A stretch of DNA of 64,000 nt from Clostridium sp. CAG:245 (GTDB taxonomy: Bacteria > Bacillota > Clostridia > TANB77 > CAG-508). Position 1 is the stretch's first letter. Each line of letters begins with the position of its first letter. The DNA lies in NCBI GenBank assembly GCA_000435175.1, contig FR880082.1, forward strand, positions 49,361-113,360, given 5' to 3'. This document shows positions 37,371-45,614 of the stretch, one piece after another. Made by a program: the position numbers and the translations under genes. Below the pieces are notes generated by a model. That model saw only the letters and a list, made by a program, of their open reading frames with translations, was not told the DNA's origin and searched no databases.

Positions 37371-38882
37371 TCATTTTTTTATTTCATAAATCTTCATTTC
37401 ATCATCTTCCAAATCTTTGCATCCATTAAATATAAGTGTTACAAGAACTATTATAATCATCATGCTTGATGAATTGAAAAATGTATATCCAGATAGAAAT
37501 GATATGAATATGGCAAACCATAAGCCTAAAGTGCTCATCATAAATTCAATATTCATATTTTTTATTTTCTTTACTGCCATATAAGTTCCATACATTGCAA
37601 TAGCTAAAAACGGCATAAAATATAAGAAAAATCCTATTACTCCAAAATTATATAAAAATGCTGGAACTTCCATTTCAAAAATCATCTCATAAAAATGTAC
37701 CATATATCCATTACCGAAAAGTAGCATTGGAATACTGTCTTGATTTTTTATTAATCTACTATGGTATATAAATTGCAATGCTCTCATATTAGTATTTTGA
37801 ATTTGCTTTTCATTTGCAATATCATATAATTCTAAGTAAGTTTTTTGCATACTCTCAGGCATATAGCCTTCATCAATTTCGTTATTTTTTATTTTCTTCA
37901 CAATATCAACAATATCACCTGTTACATGAGCAGTTTTTCCAGTCATTGTATCTATAATTTGATTTTCTCTTTCTTGAAGGTCTTTTCTTCTTTCAATAGT
38001 TTTTGAGCCAAATGCAATTACTGCAATACCAATAACAACCAATGCAAGTAAAAATGCTGGCAGGGCCTTTTTGTTTAATTTGCTATTTTTTATCAAGCTG
38101 TTAATTATACAAATTATGCAGTACATCAGTATTACAATTATAAAGCCAAATAAACCAGTTCTAGTTCCTAGTAAAGTACATAAATATGCTCCGGCAAGAA
38201 CAATTGTCATAAAAGTCCATATTCTAATTCCAGTTTTATTATTTTTTCCTAAGTTTGGCAGAATAATAAACATTTCTAATAACATTATTGTACCTATACT
38301 ATTTCCAGATTCAAACCATCCCTTATAACCAATTTGAACTTCACTATATGTATATGAAGATGTTCCTGTAATTAGAGAAATATACATAAGCACAATATAT
38401 ACTGTAAACGAAATTAGCACAGACAATTTTAATTTATTTATAATCTTTGTACCATCTTCATTTTTAAGCTCTTTTTCTCTATTTTTATAAACAAAGAAAT
38501 AAATGTAAATAAATAAATTCATTATCATGAAAGTGTAATTAACTAAATACTGAATTTCTTGAGTTATACCTCCATATGCACATTCCGTACTCTTTTTATA
38601 AAATATGTAAAGATGGCATATTGCATATATAAAATACGTGCCTCCCGCCATAAGAATATAAGGCTTTAACTTATCTTTAAAAAATATATAACAAATTGCA
38701 ATTATTGGTATAATTGGTCTTATAAATGTAGATATCGAAATATTAGTGTTAAAATAGTTTCTAAACAGGAAACTTGCAGCATCCAATATCGGACATATTA
38801 TTATTAAAAAACACAATAAATTTTCTATTGTGATAATATTTTTCAAATTAAACTTTTTTTCTTTTTTGATATTATCTTCCAT
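37371..38882 (-). CDS. O-antigen ligase/polymerase (Wzy-like) membrane protein
   Basis: A protein of 503 aa with about 11-12 membrane helices and a long extracellular loop (about 305-375) rich in charged residues. The GTRTGLFGFIIVILMY segment before that loop is typical of the O-antigen ligase superfamily. It could polymerise repeat units or attach finished glycan to another polymer. The ATG at 38882 has GAGGAAG; GTG at 38900 is part of that signal. It has its own promoter (38976-39004). Confidence 0.78.
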   Translation of the reverse strand: MEDNIKKEKKFNLKNIITIENLLCFLIIICPILDAASFLFRNYFNTNISISTFIRPIIPIIAICYIFFKDKLKPYILMAGGTYFIYAICHLYIFYKKSTECAYGGITQEIQYLVNYTFMIMNLFIYIYFFVYKNREKELKNEDGTKIINKLKLSVLISFTVYIVLMYISLITGTSSYTYSEVQIGYKGWFESGNSIGTIMLLEMFIILPNLGKNNKTGIRIWTFMTIVLAGAYLCTLLGTRTGLFGFIIVILMYCIICIINSLIKNSKLNKKALPAFLLALVVIGIAVIAFGSKTIERRKDLQERENQIIDTMTGKTAHVTGDIVDIVKKIKNNEIDEGYMPESMQKTYLELYDIANEKQIQNTNMRALQFIYHSRLIKNQDSIPMLLFGNGYMVHFYEMIFEMEVPAFLYNFGVIGFFLYFMPFLAIAMYGTYMAVKKIKNMNIEFMMSTLGLWFAIFISFLSGYTFFNSSSMMIIIVLVTLIFNGCKDLEDDEMKIYEIKK

Positions 38883-38975
38883 AATTAATATCTTCCTCAC
38901 TAAACATATATTGAGTTGAAAAAACTAAAATGGTAATCTTTTTTCAACCCTTTTCGATTGTAATTTTTCAAGATT

Positions 38976-39004
38976 ATTATATATACTAAACGCTAAAAAA
39001 GCAA
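38976..39004 (-). promoter_or_regulatory. Promoter upstream of the Wzy-like gene
   Basis: TTGCTT (38999-39004), 17 nt, TATAAT (38976-38981) on the - strand, leaving a leader of about 90 nt. The -35 box lies only 5 nt from the left arm of the long inverted-repeat element at 39008-39131. Confidence 0.6.
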
Positions 39005-39007
39005 TAG

Positions 39008-39131
39008 AAAAAGCCAGAACAATTTGTATTTTTTAAGTTTCAACACGTTGCTTTTGTTCGGAGCTTCTTCGAACTCCTCAAAAGGTGAGCTTTTAGTTTT
39101 GTTTGAAAAATACAAATTGTTCTGGCTTTAA
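39008..39131. repeat. Long inverted-repeat element, copy 1 (MITE/REP-like)
   Basis: A perfect 24-bp inverted repeat (39010-39033 and 39106-39129) encloses 72 nt. The arms start AAAGCCAGAAC and run inward to TATTTTT. The interior is comparatively GC-rich with its own small stem (GTTCG/CGAAC at about 39056-39075). The arms are similar to those of 61891-62012. No ORF fits inside. Together with the promoter at 38976 and the terminator at 39143 it accounts for the 38883-39196 gap. Confidence 0.65.
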
Positions 39132-39142
39132 TACTTACATAA

Positions 39143-39193
39143 AAAAGGTTTTAGTATATTTTCTGCCTTTTACAGTACATACTAAAACCTTTT
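39143..39193 (-). terminator. Terminator of the ABC exporter operon
   Basis: AAAAGGTTTTAGTAT (39143-39157) and ATACTAAAACCTTTT (39179-39193) form a 15-bp perfect stem followed by TTTTTT on the - strand, 3 nt past the permease stop codon. Confidence 0.85.
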
Positions 39194-39196
39194 CTT

Positions 39197-39970
39197 TTAC
39201 AATTCTTCTGCAAATCTTCTTTCTAATTTTTTAAATACAAAATATCCAACAATACAAAGAACTATTCCCATTATAAATGCAATTAGCAATCCTCTAAAAT
39301 CTGGCATTGTTTTACTATAGAATATAGATCTATAGCCATCTATCAAATACGACATTGGATTTAATCTTAATAGCCATCTAAAATTTGCTGGTACAGCATC
39401 CATCGAATATACGATTGGTGTTGCGTAAAATAACAATTGCATAAATACACCTAGTAAGTGTAATAAATCTCTAAAGTATACTGTTAAACTACTTACAAGA
39501 AGTGATATTCCTATAGATACAATGAATTGTATTGCAAGTATTAAGAAATACCATAATATGTTCCATGATAATCCGATTCCACCAAAAACAACAAATCCTA
39601 GTATAATTATTGTTGCAATTAAAAAGTTTACTCCTTCACTTGCAACAAGTGATATCGGCAGAATTTCTCGTGGAAAATACACTTTTTTTATAATATTGCC
39701 ATTATCAACCATTACAGCTGCACCTCTTATAACAACATTAGAAAAATATTGCCACGGAATTAAACCACAACACAAGTAAACGGCATAGTTCTCTATATCA
39801 CTTTTTAATATTACTTGGAAAACTAATGCATATACAGCAATTTGAAGTAGTGGATTTAAAAAAGACCATAACACGCCTAAAAATGAGTGTTTATATTTTC
39901 CACCTACATCTTTTGTTATATTTGTTTTTAATAGTTCTCTATACGCGTACAAATCCTTTATTATGTTCAT
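39197..39970 (-). CDS. ABC-2 type polysaccharide exporter permease (TagG/Wzm-like)
   Basis: A protein of 257 aa with six membrane helices. The N-terminal YRELLKTNITKDVGGKYKHSFLGVLWS amphipathic block and LNPMSYLIDGYRSIFY near the C-terminus are hallmarks of TagG/Wzm permeases exporting undecaprenyl-linked glycans. It starts directly after the ATPase stop codon (TAA then ATG), so translation is coupled. Confidence 0.92.
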   Translation of the reverse strand: MNIIKDLYAYRELLKTNITKDVGGKYKHSFLGVLWSFLNPLLQIAVYALVFQVILKSDIENYAVYLCCGLIPWQYFSNVVIRGAAVMVDNGNIIKKVYFPREILPISLVASEGVNFLIATIIILGFVVFGGIGLSWNILWYFLILAIQFIVSIGISLLVSSLTVYFRDLLHLLGVFMQLLFYATPIVYSMDAVPANFRWLLRLNPMSYLIDGYRSIFYSKTMPDFRGLLIAFIMGIVLCIVGYFVFKKLERRFAEEL

Positions 39971-40714
39971 TTACAAAGTCTCCTTCAAATATTCTTCTAT
40001 TACATCATCTGGTTTTCCATCCATTTTTACGACTCCGTCGCATAACCATACTGCTCTAGTACAAAATTCTTTTACTGTTCCCATACTATGAGTTACAAAT
40101 ACCATTGTTTTTCCTTGAGCCTTTAATTCTTTCATTTTTGCAATACATTTTTCTTGGAAATGTTGATCTCCAACAGCTAAGATTTCATCAACTAATAGTA
40201 TATCCGCATCAACATTAATAGCAACTGCAAATGCAAGCCTCATATACATTCCAGAAGAATAAGTTCTTACAGGGTTATCTATATAAGAACCCAATTCTGA
40301 AAATTCTATAATATCATTAAGCCTTTCATCTATTTGCTTTCTTGTTAATCCAAATATTGATGCATTAAAATATATGTTTTCTCTTCCAGAGAAATCAGGG
40401 TGGAATCCTGCACCAAGTTCCAATAATGAAGTTAATTTTCCATGAGTTTCAATCTTACCTTTATTTGGATAAATTATTTTTGTCATTAATTTAAGCAAGG
40501 TGGATTTTCCACTTCCATTAACACCTATTAATGCAACAGCCTCACCATTTTTTATGGTAAGATTTATGTCTTTTAATACTTCTCTTTTTTCTTTTCTATT
40601 TCTGTTCCAAAATAATAATTTTTCTTTTAAACTATTTGCCTTGTCCATATAAATATTGAATGTTTTATATACATGGTCCACAACAATTCTATTTTCTTGT
40701 TCAGCTTTTGACAT
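39971..40714 (-). CDS. ABC polysaccharide exporter ATPase (TagH/Wzt-like)
   Basis: A protein of 247 aa with Walker A GVNGSGKST, the family-typical LELGAGFHPDFSGRENIYFNA stretch, signature YSSGMYMRLAFA, Walker B ILLVDEILAVGD. It ends about 10 residues after the ABC domain, without the C-terminal carbohydrate-binding module of large Wzt proteins. The start at 40714 is required because the upstream ATG (40750) overlaps the -10 box of its promoter. Confidence 0.92.
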   Translation of the reverse strand: MSKAEQENRIVVDHVYKTFNIYMDKANSLKEKLLFWNRNRKEKREVLKDINLTIKNGEAVALIGVNGSGKSTLLKLMTKIIYPNKGKIETHGKLTSLLELGAGFHPDFSGRENIYFNASIFGLTRKQIDERLNDIIEFSELGSYIDNPVRTYSSGMYMRLAFAVAINVDADILLVDEILAVGDQHFQEKCIAKMKELKAQGKTMVFVTHSMGTVKEFCTRAVWLCDGVVKMDGKPDDVIEEYLKETL

Positions 40715-40748
40715 CTTACTTTTGCCTTTCTTTTTATTTTTCGATATC

Positions 40749-40777
40749 ATTATATTATATAATGTTTATATTGTCAA
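40749..40777 (-). promoter_or_regulatory. Consensus promoter of the ABC exporter operon
   Basis: TTGACA (40772-40777), exactly 17 nt, TATAAT (40749-40754) on the - strand; a full consensus match. It lies 28-35 nt upstream of the ATPase ATG at 40714. Confidence 0.85.
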
Positions 40778-40795
40778 AATTTTTAGCTATTCATT

Positions 40796-41656
40796 TTAAT
40801 GTTTTCTATTTTTCTTCCTTGTAAGCAACATAAAAATTACAATTACAGCCAATACCATTATTACACAAATAGCTGTTTTATTATCTTTTTTGTCTGTCGG
40901 AATACCAGATGTTTCTCGACTACTTTCTTTTATAACATCTATTTTATAAGATACTGTTTCAGTTTTGCCTTCTTTCGATACAGTTATAATAATAGTATTT
41001 TTTCCATCTTTTAGGTTTTCATTTCCTTCTACTGTAATTTTAGCATTTTCGTTTAAACATGACGTATCAACATCAATTTTTGAAGCTCCGTTATATATTT
41101 TTGCAGTATAACTAAATACGTTTTCAGAAAACGATGGTGATAAATCAACTTCATCTTTATTTCCATTTTGGTCAACTGCATTTAATTTTATAGAAGAAAG
41201 TCTTAGAGTCTCATCTTGAATTTTTCTAGTTACTTTTATGAAATAAGTTCTTACAGTACCATTTTCTGCAGACACGTCAACTCTTAAATTATTTTCTCCA
41301 GTCTGAAGCTTTATATTACCTGTGCCTGTAATGTTTGCTCTTTTATCATCAGCAATTGCCTTTATAGTTACATTATCTTCTTTCGTATCTGAATCTAATG
41401 TATATTCTTGAATTTGTTTATCAAATTCAGGTAATAATCTATATCCTTCTACTTCCAATGATGAAAGATAGTTATTACTTGATTTATTAGCATTTTCACT
41501 TTCTGCCTTTTGTTGATTTGTAAGTTGTTCGTTTGCAAGTGTATCTGACATTTCATCTGTTAAATCTGCCATTCCAGCATATGATTTATTCATTGCTATC
41601 ATTATCACCAATAGGACCATCAATGATATAACTACCTTTATTTTACTTTTCTTCAT
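40796..41656 (-). CDS. Secreted wall protein with two cadherin-like beta-sandwich domains and C-terminal anchor
   Basis: A protein of 286 aa: signal peptide (about 8-27), Asn/Ser/Glu-rich stalk, two domains of the cadherin-like type (NYLSSLEVEGYRLLPEFD and LRLSSIKLNAVDQNG starts; RTYFIKVTR and VSYKIDVIKE ends), then a C-terminal membrane helix and RKKNRKH. The ATG at 41656 has GAGGAGAGG; an upstream TTG is inside that signal. It follows the lectin-glucosaminidase gene after a hairpin. Likely a cell-surface binding or scaffold protein. Confidence 0.75.
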   Translation of the reverse strand: MKKSKIKVVISLMVLLVIMIAMNKSYAGMADLTDEMSDTLANEQLTNQQKAESENANKSSNNYLSSLEVEGYRLLPEFDKQIQEYTLDSDTKEDNVTIKAIADDKRANITGTGNIKLQTGENNLRVDVSAENGTVRTYFIKVTRKIQDETLRLSSIKLNAVDQNGNKDEVDLSPSFSENVFSYTAKIYNGASKIDVDTSCLNENAKITVEGNENLKDGKNTIIITVSKEGKTETVSYKIDVIKESSRETSGIPTDKKDNKTAICVIMVLAVIVIFMLLTRKKNRKH

Positions 41657-41676
41657 ATTTTTTCCTCTCCTCAAGG

Positions 41677-41730
41677 TATAAAGTAGGCTGGAAATAATTT
41701 AATTATATTCAGCCTTTTTTATACTTTATA
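41677..41730 (-). promoter_or_regulatory. Large hairpin between two wall-protein genes
   Basis: TATAAAGTA (41677-41685) pairs with TACTTTATA (41722-41730), and GGCTG (41686-41690) with CAGCC (41710-41714); the outer and inner stems are separated by a six-T bulge. It lies between the stop of the lectin-glucosaminidase gene and the ribosome binding site of the next gene. It could be a partial terminator, an attenuator or an RNA-processing site. Confidence 0.45.
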
Positions 41731-41733
41731 AAT

Positions 41734-44508
41734 TTATCTTAAATATTTGCTTGGTATAAATGCTTGTCTTCCATCTGAAATTATTATTCTATACCAATCA
41801 TAACCATTTATATTTTTATAAGTAGAATTATCTATTACAGTTACTTCTGCATTTTCAGCTAATGCTGTAAGCTTTGCGACATCTGTACTTGGTCCAATTC
41901 TCACATTACATCCATATCCATCATTAGTCTTTACATTAGCTTTATAGTCACAAGTTTTAACATCATCTATTTGCTTTAAATATTTTCCAGACATATAGCC
42001 TATAGTTCCATCTGGTGTAACTACTTTCTGCCAATCTGAATTTATACCTCTTTCGATTGATAAGAAAACGGTTCCTTTGTCTGTAATTGTTTTAATTATA
42101 TTTGAAGAAGTACTTGGTCCAGATCTTAATAATACGTTTGTTCCTGTCGTTTCAACATTCATAGGATATGTTTCAGAGCTAGCAGATGGTAATGGTGTAA
42201 CCGTTTTATTCATTTGCTCATATAATGGAATTATGAAAGTAAAGCTTGAATCTAGCTTACTAGTATTTTTGTACATGCTTTGCAATGTTTTTGCTTCACT
42301 ATAAGCTCCCATTAAGTTTTGCATATATTGATGAGTATATAATGAAGTTCCGTTTGTAGAGTCTATATCAAATCTATTTTGATATAATGTGTTTTGATAG
42401 TTTTCAAGCCAGTTGTCCTTACAGAACCCAATTCCGCCTTCTAGGGCTTTTTGCATTGTATCCCAACCTTCTTTTTTTGCTCTAGCTAAGGCATTTGCAT
42501 AAATTTGCTCCCATCCAGTTCCATTTGCACTAATGTTGAATGGATTATAATACGTTTTTCCATCTCCACCATCCATGCCTCTTCCAATTTGCGTTCCATT
42601 ATTTCCTTGTTCTTGAATTAGTCTTGCAATTATGTAATATGGGTTAACATTTGTGTTTCTACATGCTTTTTCTATATCGTCTGCATATTTTTCTAAATAT
42701 GTACCTTTAACTTTAGCCTTTATTCCTTCTAGTGTGCAAGCTTCATCTAAATATTCATTTACATCTTGGAATTGAAATATATTTACTTCATCAAAAAAGT
42801 TTCTTGGGTCCATGTAATATGCTATAGCTTTTTCAGAAGCACAGTACCAGCCACTATCATATAGTTGTGTTCCACAAGTCGAACATACCCATTCTCCACT
42901 ATTTGATGTTTCCACTAAGTTTCTTCCATGTACTTCTGCTTCACCAGCAACTGCACTATCAAATTTCAATCCTGTATATAGGAATTTTACATTCCAATTT
43001 GGATGAGAGGCTAATAATTTTTCGAGTGTTGCTTTATATCCGGGATATTTATTATCATCTATGTCTACAACAATTTTTGAATCAGTTATTGTAAATTTTT
43101 GTGCAACTCTTCCTGAATAATTTTGAATTGTTAAATTAGCACCTTCTTTAACTTCTTCATTCTCAACAGTCATATATAATTCACTATTTTTAGAAATTAT
43201 GTAATATTCTCCATTTCCGGCTTCTTTTATAATCCATTTTTGTGCATCATAGCCATTGTTAGCATATTGAGTAATCTTAGTTCCAATTATTGTAGTTCCA
43301 TTGGCAAGTTCTATTGATGTATTTGCATGTGTTGCAGTTATTGTGTAATATCCATCACCAACATATTTTATATTAAATTTTTGATTTGCAGTTTTGCCAT
43401 TTTTCCAAAGTTCAATCTTTTCACCATTATCTTTAGAGCTATGAGGAATATCTATTACAAGCCTTGTATTTACTACCGAAGCAATAGTATAAGTTCCATC
43501 TTCTAATGTTTTTGTACCTTTCATTGCAGTTGGAACAGTAAGCTTAAATTTTTGGCTTGAAGAATTATTTAATTTTGATGTTACTATCTTTCCGTTATCA
43601 ACTGTTAAATACAAGCCATTACATTTTGAAATTATGTAATAATATCCGTTTCCAGCGTCTCTAATTACCCATTGTTGGTTATTTCCACCATGGTACTCCC
43701 ATTGGTCAACGGTTGCACCATTTTGTTTTGAGCTTCCTGCAACATCAATATATTTTCCAGAATGCATTGCAGATATTGTATAATAACCGTCATTTCTATA
43801 TTTTATATTAAATTTTTGGTTGGCTGTAGATGAGTTTTCCCATACCCCAATATTTGTGCCATCTTGAGTAGAGCTTCCACCTATATCAACAACCTTTGAT
43901 GTATCTTCAGCAGTTTGTATTTGATAAGTTCCATCATTTATTGTTTTAGTTCCTGTAGGTGTTTCTTCTCCCTCTTTTACAAATTTAAATTTTTGATTAT
44001 TGCATCCATTACTAGTCCATACCTGCACTAATGAGCCATCATGAGCGTCAGAATGAGGTATATCTAAATATAATCCATTGCTCTTAGAAATTATGTTAAA
44101 ATAGCCATTTCCAGCATCTTTTATAATCCACTTTTGGTTATTTCCACCATGATATTCATATTGTAAAACTCGTGTTCCCGGTTTTTTTGAATTATTGGCA
44201 ACATCAATAAGTTTTCCAGAATGTACAGGTGATATTGTATAACATCCATTTCCAATATACTTAATGGTAAATTTTTGGTTATTTGTTCCTCCACTTGTCC
44301 ATAATTCCACCTTAGCATCGTTTGTTTTTAAACTGCTGTAAATATCAAACACAAATTTCTCGTTTAGAGCAGATTTTATAGTATATACTCCATCTTCAAG
44401 AGTTTGATTTGCATCAGTCGCAAAAGTAGTATTGCTGATGTTAAGAGTTCCAAAAAACACGCTAAGCAATACTACTATTTTTATAATATTTAAAATTTTT
44501 CTCTTCAT
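41734..44508 (-). CDS. Secreted cell-wall hydrolase: three ricin-type lectin repeats, glucosaminidase-like domain, two SH3 domains
   Basis: A protein of about 924 aa with signal peptide (about 1-30). Three tandem beta-trefoil (RICIN) domains follow, each with repeated QKF/QKW motifs such as GGNNQKWIIKDAGNGY. Next is a LytG/GH73-like N-acetylglucosaminidase region (NPYYIIARLIQEQGNNG, YYNPFNISANGTG) preceded by a Cys-x2-Cys knuckle. Two SH3b domains (VLLRSGPSTSSN, CNVRIGPSTDV) end the protein. It probably trims peptidoglycan while bound to glycan. The ATG at 44508 follows AGGAG at 11 nt. Confidence 0.85.
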   Translation of the reverse strand: MKRKILNIIKIVVLLSVFFGTLNISNTTFATDANQTLEDGVYTIKSALNEKFVFDIYSSLKTNDAKVELWTSGGTNNQKFTIKYIGNGCYTISPVHSGKLIDVANNSKKPGTRVLQYEYHGGNNQKWIIKDAGNGYFNIISKSNGLYLDIPHSDAHDGSLVQVWTSNGCNNQKFKFVKEGEETPTGTKTINDGTYQIQTAEDTSKVVDIGGSSTQDGTNIGVWENSSTANQKFNIKYRNDGYYTISAMHSGKYIDVAGSSKQNGATVDQWEYHGGNNQQWVIRDAGNGYYYIISKCNGLYLTVDNGKIVTSKLNNSSSQKFKLTVPTAMKGTKTLEDGTYTIASVVNTRLVIDIPHSSKDNGEKIELWKNGKTANQKFNIKYVGDGYYTITATHANTSIELANGTTIIGTKITQYANNGYDAQKWIIKEAGNGEYYIISKNSELYMTVENEEVKEGANLTIQNYSGRVAQKFTITDSKIVVDIDDNKYPGYKATLEKLLASHPNWNVKFLYTGLKFDSAVAGEAEVHGRNLVETSNSGEWVCSTCGTQLYDSGWYCASEKAIAYYMDPRNFFDEVNIFQFQDVNEYLDEACTLEGIKAKVKGTYLEKYADDIEKACRNTNVNPYYIIARLIQEQGNNGTQIGRGMDGGDGKTYYNPFNISANGTGWEQIYANALARAKKEGWDTMQKALEGGIGFCKDNWLENYQNTLYQNRFDIDSTNGTSLYTHQYMQNLMGAYSEAKTLQSMYKNTSKLDSSFTFIIPLYEQMNKTVTPLPSASSETYPMNVETTGTNVLLRSGPSTSSNIIKTITDKGTVFLSIERGINSDWQKVVTPDGTIGYMSGKYLKQIDDVKTCDYKANVKTNDGYGCNVRIGPSTDVAKLTALAENAEVTVIDNSTYKNINGYDWYRIIISDGRQAFIPSKYLR

Positions 44509-44669
44509 AGTTTTATCTTCTCCTGTTCTTAAACTTTTTGTCACAAAAACAAATTTTTTATCTAATTTTGTCTCTTTTATTTTAACATAAATTTAAGAAT
44601 TAGAGAATAGTTTTTTATATTTTTTTATAACTTTTTTCTGATAAAATCCTTTTCTTGGTAATTGAATTT

Positions 44670-45614
44670 TTATTTTTTTAAATTTTCAATTTGTTCATAT
44701 CTTAACAAATTTAATTCATAATTTTCCCTGTGTTGTCTTGTTATTGTATCTAATATAATTGCACATTGGAAGGCAACAGCGGACAATCCCATAAAGCCTG
44801 TTGCAAGTATTGCAGAAGGCACCTTAGTAATAAAGTGTGTGTTAAAGAATTCAACAAGTACTGGTACTCCAACAGCAAGTCCCAATATAAAGAATATTAA
44901 GGCAATAGCTCCAAAAAATTTAAATGGTTTATAATCCTTAAACATTCTTGCAATTGTTTTTACAACTTTTATACCATCACTTATAGTGTTTAATTTTGAA
45001 GAGCTTCCCTCCGGTCTGTCTCTATAAATTATAGGAATTTCTTTTATAATATATTTTTTATCCAAGGCATATAAAGACATCTCTGTTTCTATCTCAAATT
45101 TAGGACTAAGAACAGGCATGTTTTTCACAAATCTCTTGTTAAATACTCTATATCCTGTCATAATGTCTTTTAAATCTGTCTTAAATAACACATTTATAGA
45201 TTTTTTTACTAGATTATTACCTAATTCGTGGAATGGTCTCTTGTTTTCCTTTTGATATGTTCCATTTGAAAGTCTATCTCCTATTGACATATCAGCCTCA
45301 CCATTTTTTACTGGTTCAATCAGTTTGTGGACAAATTCAGCAGGATATGTGTCATCTCCATCAACCATTACATATATATCTGCTTCGATATCTCTAAATT
45401 GGCTTCTTACTACATTGCCTTTTCCTTGTTTGTATTCATCTACAACTATTGCACCATTTTTCATAGCAATTTCTCTTGTTCTGTCTTTAGAATTGTTGTT
45501 GTAAACATATATATCGGCTTCTGGTAATTCTTTTTTAAAATCTTTTATTACTTTTTCGATTGTTAGTTCTTCATTATAACAAGGTATTAGTACTGCTATT
45601 TTTTCCATCTTCAT
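44670..45614 (-). CDS. GT2 glycosyltransferase with C-terminal membrane helices (DPM1/GtrB-like)
   Basis: A protein of 314 aa: GT-A domain with VLIPCYNEELTIEKV, MVDGDDTYP and DIMTGYRVFNKRF, then two membrane helices (about 235-260, 270-290). It likely loads a sugar onto a polyprenyl phosphate or extends a lipid-linked glycan. Its start overlaps the end of the upstream multi-TM gene by 41 nt; the GGAAGG signal lies inside that gene, suggesting coupling. Confidence 0.87.
   Translation of the reverse strand: MKMEKIAVLIPCYNEELTIEKVIKDFKKELPEADIYVYNNNSKDRTREIAMKNGAIVVDEYKQGKGNVVRSQFRDIEADIYVMVDGDDTYPAEFVHKLIEPVKNGEADMSIGDRLSNGTYQKENKRPFHELGNNLVKKSINVLFKTDLKDIMTGYRVFNKRFVKNMPVLSPKFEIETEMSLYALDKKYIIKEIPIIYRDRPEGSSSKLNTISDGIKVVKTIARMFKDYKPFKFFGAIALIFFILGLAVGVPVLVEFFNTHFITKVPSAILATGFMGLSAVAFQCAIILDTITRQHRENYELNLLRYEQIENLKK

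Noticed and set aside
40715..40750. Longer N-terminus for the ABC ATPase starting at 40750
   Set aside because: That ATG overlaps the -10 box of the consensus promoter, so it would not be transcribed.
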